11,160 nucleotides of DNA from CBDUUP01 sp965370435. GTDB lineage: Bacteria > Chloroflexota > Anaerolineae > Anaerolineales > UBA11579. The DNA lies in contig CBDUUP010000119.1 of the NCBI GenBank assembly GCA_965370435.1, positions 1 to 11,160 of the forward strand, given 5' to 3'. Positions 5,971 to 11,160 of this stretch are shown one piece after another. Position 1 is the stretch's first letter; every line of letters starts with the position of its first letter. The notes below the pieces were generated by a model. The model was not told the origin of the DNA. It did no database searches and worked only from the letters and a program-made list of their open reading frames with translations. Made by a program: the position numbers and the translations under genes.

Positions 5971-6864
5971 ATGAACATTCTTAGAACGCCTGATGAACGG
6001 TTTGAAGATTTACCTGATTATGATTTTGAACCCCATTACTCAGAAGTGGATGGGCTGCGAATACATCACGTTGATGAAGGTCCGGCGGAGGGTGAAATCG
6101 TTCTATTGCTGCATGGAGAACCGAGTTGGTCATTTTTATACCGGCACATGATCCCTTTGTTCGTGGAGGCCGGACACCGGGCCATCGCTCCCGATTTGAT
6201 CGGTTTTGGGAAGTCGGACAAGCTCTCCGAGGTGGAAGACTATACTTTTCAACGCCATGTGGACTGGGTTAGGGCGTGGATGGATGCGCTTGCTCTGGAA
6301 AAGATCACCCTGGTTTGCCAGGATTGGGGTTCTCTCATCGGGTTGCGCCTGGTTGCCGAAGCCCCGGATCGTTTCTCCCGCGTGGTGGTCGCCAATGGCG
6401 GCCTTCCTACCGGAGATCAAAAAATGACTGAGGCCTTCACGCAATGGCAGGAATTTTCACAAAGGGTATCCGAATTTCCGGTAGCGAGGCTCATCAATGG
6501 CGCGACGACGACATCTCTTTCCAAAGAAGTGTTGGCAGGTTACGAAGCTCCTTTCCCGGATGAGACCTACAAGGCCGGGGCGCGTATCTTCCCTGCGCTG
6601 GTTCCCACCACGCCGGACGACCCCGCCGCGCCAGCAAATCGCCTAGCGTGGGATTCCCTGCGGAAATTCGAGAAACCGTTCTTGACCGCATTCAGTGATA
6701 GCGATCCCGTAACGCGGGGCGGGGATAGTATTTTCCATAAACTCATCCCCGGCGCGAAAGGGCAACCCCACACTACAATCGAAGATGCGGGACATTTTTT
6801 GCAGGAGGATAAGGGGCCGGAATTTGCCAGAGTCATTCTCGATTTTATGAACCAAACCGCATAG
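5971..6864 (+). CDS. Haloalkane dehalogenase (HLD-I type alpha/beta hydrolase)
   Basis: This 297-residue alpha/beta hydrolase probably replaces a halogen on an alkyl carbon with hydroxyl (EC 3.8.1.5), in the cytoplasm. HGEPSWSFLYRHM (48-60) is the HLD-I oxyanion/halide loop. The nucleophile elbow QDWGS (117-121) provides Asp118 as nucleophile and Trp119 as halide ligand; ordinary esterases would have Ser. The acid is Asp243 or Asp245 in FSDSDPVT, and the base is His275 in EDAGHFLQED. The helical cap lies between about 146 and 228. The length fits DhlA/DmmA-like enzymes (about 300). The start has only a weak GGTGG 10 nt upstream. It is preceded by a promoter-like box and palindromes, and a thiazoline-carboxylate-hydrolase-like gene lies 32 nt downstream. 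The class is secure from the motifs; the natural substrate cannot be told. Confidence 0.92.
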   Translation: MNILRTPDERFEDLPDYDFEPHYSEVDGLRIHHVDEGPAEGEIVLLLHGEPSWSFLYRHMIPLFVEAGHRAIAPDLIGFGKSDKLSEVEDYTFQRHVDWVRAWMDALALEKITLVCQDWGSLIGLRLVAEAPDRFSRVVVANGGLPTGDQKMTEAFTQWQEFSQRVSEFPVARLINGATTTSLSKEVLAGYEAPFPDETYKAGARIFPALVPTTPDDPAAPANRLAWDSLRKFEKPFLTAFSDSDPVTRGGDSIFHKLIPGAKGQPHTTIEDAGHFLQEDKGPEFARVILDFMNQTA

Positions 6865-6896
6865 CGCTTTGTAAGTTAATTGTTGAGGTCGAAATT

Positions 6897-7433
6897 GTGA
6901 GTAAACTCCAAACAGAACAAAGTAAGGAACATAAGTTTGACAGACCTATGAGCCGCCCGTTATCTTACCGGGAGCGATTCGAACTTGAGTACAACTCACA
7001 CTTTATTCCATTTCTGAAATTATTGGAAAAAGATATTGGTAAGGAGAAAGTCATCGAGATTCTCAAAAAATTGGCCCTCCAGGAAGCTGAAGATTATGCC
7101 AAATATGTTGTGGAGACCAAAGGAAAAAATGATCTATCGGTATTCAAAGAGGATTACAGCCCAACTACCCCTGGGACTAGCGATATTCTTACTATCGAAG
7201 TGATTGAAGACAGTGAAAGCGTTTACGAGATTGAGATCACAGAATGCCTTTGGGCGGACATCTTTCGCAAGGCTGGCGCTGAAGACTTCGGCTTTGCAGC
7301 GCATTGTACGGGAGATGTCCCATTTACGCACTACGTAAACGAACAACTCGATCTTGAATTGGAGGGAACGATCATGGAGGGAAAGCCCCTCTGTTCTTTG
7401 CGATACTTTGTAAAGGAATTGGAGAACGAGTAA
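6897..7433 (+). CDS. L-2-amino-thiazoline-4-carboxylic acid hydrolase family protein
   Basis: This 178-residue protein fits the ATC-hydrolase family, named for opening the ATC ring in bacterial L-cysteine production; many members have unknown substrates. The family core is in the C-terminal half: ITECLWADIFRKAGAEDFG (about 114-132), AAHCTGDVPF (134-143, Cys137) and a closing strand with CSLRYF (166-171). The N-terminal half is helical and charged. The GTG start at 6897 has GAGG 8 nt upstream. It lies 32 nt after the dehalogenase and is probably co-transcribed. Its base composition is unlike its neighbours: 94 G/C of 240 bases in 6961-7200 (about 39%), against 83 of 120 in 8041-8160. That suggests recent acquisition. 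The family call is fairly sure, the reaction is not. Confidence 0.8.
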   Translation: MSKLQTEQSKEHKFDRPMSRPLSYRERFELEYNSHFIPFLKLLEKDIGKEKVIEILKKLALQEAEDYAKYVVETKGKNDLSVFKEDYSPTTPGTSDILTIEVIEDSESVYEIEITECLWADIFRKAGAEDFGFAAHCTGDVPFTHYVNEQLDLELEGTIMEGKPLCSLRYFVKELENE

Positions 7434-7438
7434 ATGTG

Positions 7439-7470
7439 ATTGACTTGGCCGATAACGTTGCCAAGTTAAT
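7439..7470 (+). terminator. Hairpin just after the ATC-hydrolase-like gene
   Basis: The arms ATTGACTTGGC and GCCAAGTTAAT pair over 11 bp with one G-U wobble and a 10-nt loop, starting 5 nt after the stop codon. The position fits a terminator or 3'-end protecting stem. No U-run follows, so a simple intrinsic terminator is not proved. Confidence 0.4.
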
Positions 7471-7498
7471 CTGTCTATGATTGCCCCAAATTGCCAAA

Positions 7499-7529
7499 TG
7501 TGGCGGCAGCAGAATAAAGCACCGCCACA
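7499..7529. repeat. Inverted repeat in the convergent intergenic region
   Basis: TGTGGCGG and CCGCCACA form a perfect 8-bp GC-rich stem around a 15-nt loop. No T-run follows on either strand. The roughly 264 bp from 7434 to 7697 otherwise hold a T6 tract near 7600 and no convincing gene. It lies between convergent genes, where bidirectional transcript ends would be expected. Confidence 0.45.
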
Positions 7530-7697
7530 CTCAGGCTTCCTAGGAGAGAAACGAATGTTTATCCGTTGAACCCCAACCTACTGAAAATTTATTAAGGTCT
7601 TTTTTCCTTCTTGGATAAGGGCTTTGACTGTTCATAAACCACGTTCTGATAAAGTATGGGTAGAACTCTCAATCACCGTATCCCCCTGAAAATCCTC

Positions 7698-8291
7698 TCA
7701 TGCCTGGGCGGAAACTGGCGCGCTGAAATAATACTCTTCGCCTGCGCAGGCTCGGCAGAGAATCATCTCCTCCAAGATGACCTCCCGTTCGTTCATGATC
7801 TCTTCCCCACATTCCTCGCAATTCACCCTCACCCCGGGACGGCTGATTAGCTCCTCCAGGTCTAGGGCCAGCGTCACCGGATATATCCGTAATAGCTCTT
7901 GGGCGGGCATCACTTGATAGCCTTGGAGTTGGGCCTCCCAACGGTTGCGCGCCTGGGGCGCGTAGAGCCGGGAATCGGTTCGGATCCCGGGTCGAGGCGA
8001 CACGCGCACCGCTTGCTGGGTGTGGGTGTCCACAAATGTGGCCGCCAGCTTGCCGAAGTCTACCACCCGCAAGGTGCGCCGTCCCACCCAGCAGCCGGTG
8101 GCGACCGACACCCCGTCGGCCCCGCAGCCATCGGTCTCGACAAAGACCATCATCCGCTTGTCGGTGCGGGGGACTTCCAAGCCCAACGCCGCCCCGCCGG
8201 ATAGCCCCATTCGAATCCCCAGCACTTGCCGGGGACAAAGATGCCGGTGCAGGGCGGAGGACTGGCTTAAAAGTTCTTCAATCGGGGTCAT
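7698..8291 (-). CDS. FmdE-family (formylmethanofuran dehydrogenase subunit E-like) protein
   Basis: This is a 197-residue FmdE-domain protein. FmdE was named from tungsten/molybdenum formylmethanofuran dehydrogenases, but stand-alone members are widespread in bacteria and their role is unsettled. The N-terminal metal-site motif HRHLCPRQVLGIRMG has His15, His17 and Cys19. The core VETDGCGADGVSVATGC (51-67) contains Asp54, Cys56 and Cys67, followed by GRRTLRVVDFGKLAATFVD (70-88). The C-terminal zinc-ribbon-like part has CEEC (Cys158, Cys161) and CRAC (Cys179, Cys182). An upstream in-frame TTG exists, but the ATG at 8291 has GAGG with 5-6 nt spacing formed across the preceding hemerythrin stop. 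It is the last gene of the NarK cluster, which suggests a link to a molybdoenzyme, possibly nitrate reductase or formate dehydrogenase. That link is inference. Confidence 0.88.
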   Translation of the reverse strand: MTPIEELLSQSSALHRHLCPRQVLGIRMGLSGGAALGLEVPRTDKRMMVFVETDGCGADGVSVATGCWVGRRTLRVVDFGKLAATFVDTHTQQAVRVSPRPGIRTDSRLYAPQARNRWEAQLQGYQVMPAQELLRIYPVTLALDLEELISRPGVRVNCEECGEEIMNEREVILEEMILCRACAGEEYYFSAPVSAQA

Positions 8292-8298
8292 TATGCCC

Positions 8299-8742
8299 TC
8301 ATAGTACTGCAACAGCCCGGGCTGCGGCCCATCGCTCGCCCAGTTCGGTCAATGTTTCGGCCGAGAGCGACTGAGCGGCCAGAGGGAAAAGTATCTGCTC
8401 CTCTTTTGCAAAGTGGTTGCGGGCGACTGTGATGAGTTGGAGAATTAGCGTTTGCGCTTCTTCCAATTCCTGTACCGCGGGGAGGCTTTCCACAGCTTGC
8501 TCAACCTGTTCGTGCTCCATCCGCATCACCGCCAGCGGCCCCGTCGAGCCGATGATCGGCTCCAGGGTGGAGAAGAGCAATTCTTCCTCCAGTTGGGCGT
8601 GGCTGGCTAACGCGGCTGCCAGCATGGCCCCCTGAGACTTGACCAGGGATAAGGATTCGGCGATCGGAACGGTTTGTTCTAAATGGTTGAACAGGGCATA
8701 GAGTACGCCGTGTTCACCTAGAAAAGCATCGGTTATTTTCAT
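8299..8742 (-). CDS. Hemerythrin HHE-domain protein
   Basis: This 147-residue four-helix protein is predicted to hold a non-haem di-iron centre. Likely ligands are all present in order: His11 (EHG), His48 and Glu52 (SHAQLEEE), His77 (MEHEQ), His110 and Glu114 (NHFAKEEQILFP). Such proteins bind O2 or NO or help repair nitrosative damage to iron centres; no extra sensor or output domain is fused here. It starts 3 nt after the upstream narK stop without a strong Shine-Dalgarno, and an FmdE-family gene starts 7 nt after its own stop, so the set looks co-translated. Placement after nitrate/nitrite transporters favours a role in nitrite/NO handling during nitrate respiration; this is inference. Confidence 0.9.
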   Translation of the reverse strand: MKITDAFLGEHGVLYALFNHLEQTVPIAESLSLVKSQGAMLAAALASHAQLEEELLFSTLEPIIGSTGPLAVMRMEHEQVEQAVESLPAVQELEEAQTLILQLITVARNHFAKEEQILFPLAAQSLSAETLTELGERWAAARAVAVL

Positions 8743-8745
8743 AGA

Positions 8746-10296
8746 TCAGCACTCGATTTCTGCATCCTTTCGTGCATAATAGTACCAGTTTAATATTAAG
8801 CAGGTGAAATAGTAAATGGCAAATCCATAGAGGGCATACTCCGGAGCGCCCGCGTCCACTTGCTGCCCGAACACCCGGGGGATAATGAACGCGCCATAGG
8901 CAGCCACAGCCGAGGTCCATCCCAAAACCGGCCCGGCTTCCGAGGGTTTGAAAATGATCGGAACCATCCTGAAGGTAGAGCCGTTGCCGATCCCGGTGGT
9001 GATGAACAGGATCAGGAACAAGATCAAGAAGGGGAGGAAGAATTGCTCCGGTTGGTCGCTTCCGCTGGCCTGCTTGACGTAGAAAGCGACGCCCAACGTA
9101 GCCAGGATCATGACCACGGTGTCCCATTGGGTAACCTTCGCGCCGCCCACTTTGTCGGAGATCCAGCCTCCGATGGGTCGGACGATGGAGCCCACCAGCG
9201 GGCCGAGCCAGGCGTAGGCGAATGGGTCGGGCGCATTGGGATTGATAGCGCCATTCGGCAGTTCGCCAAACACCACCCGGATGAGCAGTGGGAAGGCGGC
9301 TGAATACCCGATGAAGGAACCGAAGGTCATGGTGTATAGATAGGTCATGATCCAGTTATGTTTGTTCTTGAAGATAGCAAACTGGACGTTCAAATTTTCC
9401 TTGATCTCGCCGGGTATGGCCTTCATGCCCAATACGGTGAGGACGATGGTGATGGGCAGCACCAGCCACATGTTTAGCTCTAGTCCCAGCAGCAAATACA
9501 AGCCCACGGCGGTTCCTGCAATTCCCACCGCGAGGAGACCGAGGATTTTGAGCAGCGCAGAGGCCGTTGACCCCAGCGAAGGCGTGGCCTTGGAGAGATT
9601 GTTCATCCCAAACCAGGCAACCACACTCAGGACGGCGAGAATTGGGGCCCACACCAACCCGCTGTTCTGAATGTAGACCAGGGTACCGGCGGCTTTGTCG
9701 CCCACCGCGGCGGGAAGCGGAATTCCATCCCCGCCTAATGCGCCGAAGAGGCCGAAGGTCATCACGAAGGGCAGCAGCACTTGCATGACGCTGACACCAA
9801 CGTTGCCCAGGCCCGCATTCAATCCCAGCGAAGCCCCCTGCACCCGCTTGGGGAAGAAGAAGCTGATATTGGACATCGACGAGGCAAAGGCCCCGCCTCC
9901 GATGCCGGATAAGGCCGCCATGAGGGCGAACACGGTGTAGGATGTATTCAGGTCTTGGAGGGCGAATCCCACGCCCACAGCGGGGGCGATGAGCAGGGCG
10001 GTGGTCAAGGCGATGACGTTCCTGCCCCCGGCGATGGCGATGAGGAAAGAATTGGGGATGCGCAGGGTCGCGCCGGCCAACCCGGCGATGGCCGACAAGG
10101 TGAAAAGTTGGACGGTGTCAAAGGGGAAGCCCATGTTTTTCATCTGGACGGTGATGACGCTCCAATAGAGCCACACCGCAAAGGCGCACAGCAGACAGGG
10201 AATAGAGATCCAGAGATTCCGGTTGGCGACCTTTTTTCCGGTCGTTTCCCAAAATTCGTTGTCTTCAACCTCCCAAGTTTCAATATTTGTGGTCAT
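8746..10296 (-). CDS. narK: NarK-type nitrate/nitrite MFS transporter (complete)
   Basis: This 516-residue inner-membrane major facilitator transporter of the nitrate/nitrite porter family takes up nitrate and/or exports nitrite. The ATG at 10296 has GGAG with 7-nt spacing and overlaps the upstream stop as ATGA; longer in-frame extensions run into that gene. The substrate-binding arginines of NarK are conserved: Arg79 in ATLRIPNSF (helix 2) and Arg373 in IVRPIGGWISDK (helix 8). Both nitrate signatures are recognisable: GIGGGAFASSMSNISFFFPK with GLNAGLGNVG (131-167), and GIGNGSTFRMVPIIF with AVAAYGAFIIP (435-473). It is longer than E. coli NarK (463); the central loop has two extra hydrophobic stretches (about 250-270 and 275-290). 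Transport direction cannot be told from sequence. Confidence 0.94.
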   Translation of the reverse strand: MTTNIETWEVEDNEFWETTGKKVANRNLWISIPCLLCAFAVWLYWSVITVQMKNMGFPFDTVQLFTLSAIAGLAGATLRIPNSFLIAIAGGRNVIALTTALLIAPAVGVGFALQDLNTSYTVFALMAALSGIGGGAFASSMSNISFFFPKRVQGASLGLNAGLGNVGVSVMQVLLPFVMTFGLFGALGGDGIPLPAAVGDKAAGTLVYIQNSGLVWAPILAVLSVVAWFGMNNLSKATPSLGSTASALLKILGLLAVGIAGTAVGLYLLLGLELNMWLVLPITIVLTVLGMKAIPGEIKENLNVQFAIFKNKHNWIMTYLYTMTFGSFIGYSAAFPLLIRVVFGELPNGAINPNAPDPFAYAWLGPLVGSIVRPIGGWISDKVGGAKVTQWDTVVMILATLGVAFYVKQASGSDQPEQFFLPFLILFLILFITTGIGNGSTFRMVPIIFKPSEAGPVLGWTSAVAAYGAFIIPRVFGQQVDAGAPEYALYGFAIYYFTCLILNWYYYARKDAEIEC

Positions 10297-11160
10297 GTAG
10301 TTTCTCCAAGTAGTGTTTCTCCAGATTCGATACGGTTGTCTTTCTTCGAGATGCGCCGGACCACCAGACTCAGCCAGACCAGACAAATGACCGTCACCAG
10401 GAAGAAGAATATCCAGGTGGTGGTCCAAAGCCCAATGGATTTGAGCAGACGGCCGAAGATGATGGGGCAAATAAAGCCGCCCAGCCCACCAACCACACCG
10501 ACGATCCCTCCGACCACGCCGATCTCCTGGGGGAAGTATTCGGGAATGTATTTATAGACCGCCGCCTTTCCGATCCCCATGGCGATCCCGATGATGAAGA
10601 CCAGCCCGGTGAAGACCCAGACGTTGGCCTGGAAGTAAATGTGGGTGACGCCCTGGGCCAGCAATTGCTTTTTCTCAACCTCGTCGCCCTCCTCCACACG
10701 GGACTCGTGCCAGGAATCGATCAGGGGCAGCAAGATGATCTCGGAGTCGTCTACCTCCCGTCGATCTTCTGGAGTGAGGGGATAAACGTCCTCCCCGACC
10801 TGGATCTCGGTTTCCGTGACTGCCGTAACCGTACCGCTTTTACGGGCCATGATCCCGCTGCCGGGCGATTCAATATCCATCTTGGGGAAGAACAAGAGGA
10901 AGGTACAGATGGCCGTGGCCCCCAGCACCCAATACATCACCGTCCGAGGGCCAAACTTATCCGATAGTACGCCGCCCAAAGCCCGGATGACCCCCGAAGG
11001 CAGCGAAAAGATGGAGGTCAGCAAGCCCGCGGTGACGATGGTCATCGAATACACGTTCACATAATAGGGTACTAGCCATTGGGCCCGGGCGACGAAGCCG
11101 CCAAAAACCAGGAAGTCATCCAGGCCAAACCGCCAGACCCGCACCTTCTTCCGGGGGGCG
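10293..11160 (-). CDS. narK: NarK-type nitrate/nitrite MFS transporter with soluble insertion (N-terminus cut by window edge)
   Basis: The frame is open to the right edge (first full codon at 11159), so the first half, probably helices 1-6, is missing. What remains is a C-terminal MFS half. Helices include LVFGGFVARAQWLVPYY and the helix-8 Arg motif SGVIRALGGVLSDKFGPR, where the Arg matches the second nitrate-binding Arg. They also include the NarK signature GIGKAAVYKYIPEYFP plus GGIVGVVGGLGGF, and a last helix near TWIFFFLVTVICLVWL. Between the helix after SDKFGPR and the helix starting ANVWVFTGL there is an unusual polar insertion of about 75-80 residues (about 10635-10874). The protein overlaps the next narK by ATGA, so the two transporters are likely made in a coupled way. 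Paired NarK1/NarK2 genes are known in nitrate respirers. Confidence 0.9.
   Translation of the reverse strand, partial: APRKKVRVWRFGLDDFLVFGGFVARAQWLVPYYVNVYSMTIVTAGLLTSIFSLPSGVIRALGGVLSDKFGPRTVMYWVLGATAICTFLLFFPKMDIESPGSGIMARKSGTVTAVTETEIQVGEDVYPLTPEDRREVDDSEIILLPLIDSWHESRVEEGDEVEKKQLLAQGVTHIYFQANVWVFTGLVFIIGIAMGIGKAAVYKYIPEYFPQEIGVVGGIVGVVGGLGGFICPIIFGRLLKSIGLWTTTWIFFFLVTVICLVWLSLVVRRISKKDNRIESGETLLGETT

Noticed and set aside
7536..7570. AGGAG followed by ATG as a small gene start
   Set aside because: The frame stops after four codons (ATGTTTATCCGTTGA), too short to call a peptide; it may be a decayed start or chance.
7573..7606. Intrinsic terminator ending in the T6 tract near 7600
   Set aside because: Only a 4-bp stem (ACCT/AGGT) with a long loop precedes the T-run, too weak to call.
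7624..7653. Plus-strand promoter (TTGACT with GATAAA at 18 bp)
   Set aside because: The -10 matches only 4 of 6 positions and there is no plus-strand gene downstream, only the antisense of the FmdE gene.
7669..8238. Alternative 189-codon minus-strand frame overlapping the FmdE gene
   Set aside because: It is Arg/Gly/Pro-rich with no known motif, while the competing frame has a full FmdE signature with ordered Cys and His residues.
8746..10470. Longer 574-codon version of the complete narK
   Set aside because: The extra 58 residues are not NarK-like and overlap the coding frame of the upstream transporter; the ATG at 10296 has a good Shine-Dalgarno and an ATGA overlap.
9955..10557. 200-codon plus-strand open frame over the narK junction
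   Set aside because: It is antisense to two well-supported transporters and spans their ATGA overlap; no motif and low-complexity composition.

Overview
The window looks like bacterial chromosome, most likely from a Chloroflexota (Anaerolineae-like) organism. This is inferred from gene content and style: an rpmF-fabD-fabG-asp23-nusB-tatA-tatC run, a TatC with a long N-terminal extension, short heptamer-type tandem repeats between genes, and paired NarK transporters with an FmdE-family protein. No rRNA or tRNA gene is present to confirm it. Coding density is high and GC is moderate to high, except for one clearly AT-rich gene at 6897-7433.

Region 1 (1-5765, minus strand) is one long co-directional cluster read right to left. 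A perfect-consensus sigma-70-type promoter (TTGACA, 17-bp spacer, TATAAT) precedes rpmF (ribosomal protein L32). A 10-bp GC-rich hairpin separates rpmF from fabD (malonyl-CoA:ACP transacylase). Then follow fabG (3-oxoacyl-ACP reductase), an Asp23/Gls24 protein, nusB, a TatA/B protein, tatC, a two-helix membrane protein resembling DUF6585, and a lipoprotein that runs off the left edge. From asp23 onward the genes are 12 nt apart or closer, and the last three are joined by 4-nt overlaps (GTGA twice). The cluster joins translation (L32), early fatty-acid synthesis, rRNA antitermination and the twin-arginine export core.

Region 2 (5672-7697) contains the intergenic space between divergent transcripts and a plus-strand pair. 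The intergenic space holds 15 tandem 7-8 bp units (GTGGCAA / GTGGGCAA). It also has a plus-strand TATAAT box flanked downstream by two perfect 10-bp palindromes that could be operators. The pair is a haloalkane dehalogenase (HLD-I type) and an AT-rich L-2-amino-thiazoline-4-carboxylate hydrolase-family protein, 32 nt apart. About 260 bp of non-coding DNA with hairpins separates this pair from the convergent cluster on the right.

Region 3 (7698-11160, minus strand) is a compact operon: a NarK-type nitrate/nitrite transporter cut by the right edge and carrying a soluble insertion, a second complete NarK-type transporter overlapping it by ATGA, a hemerythrin-domain protein 3 nt downstream, and an FmdE-family metal protein 7 nt further on. 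The context suggests nitrate respiration or nitrite/NO handling, with molybdenum or iron proteins probably encoded nearby outside the window. No wholly new system is established. The best leads are the NarK insertion domain, the transporter-hemerythrin-FmdE operon, and the repeat/palindrome-rich divergent control region.
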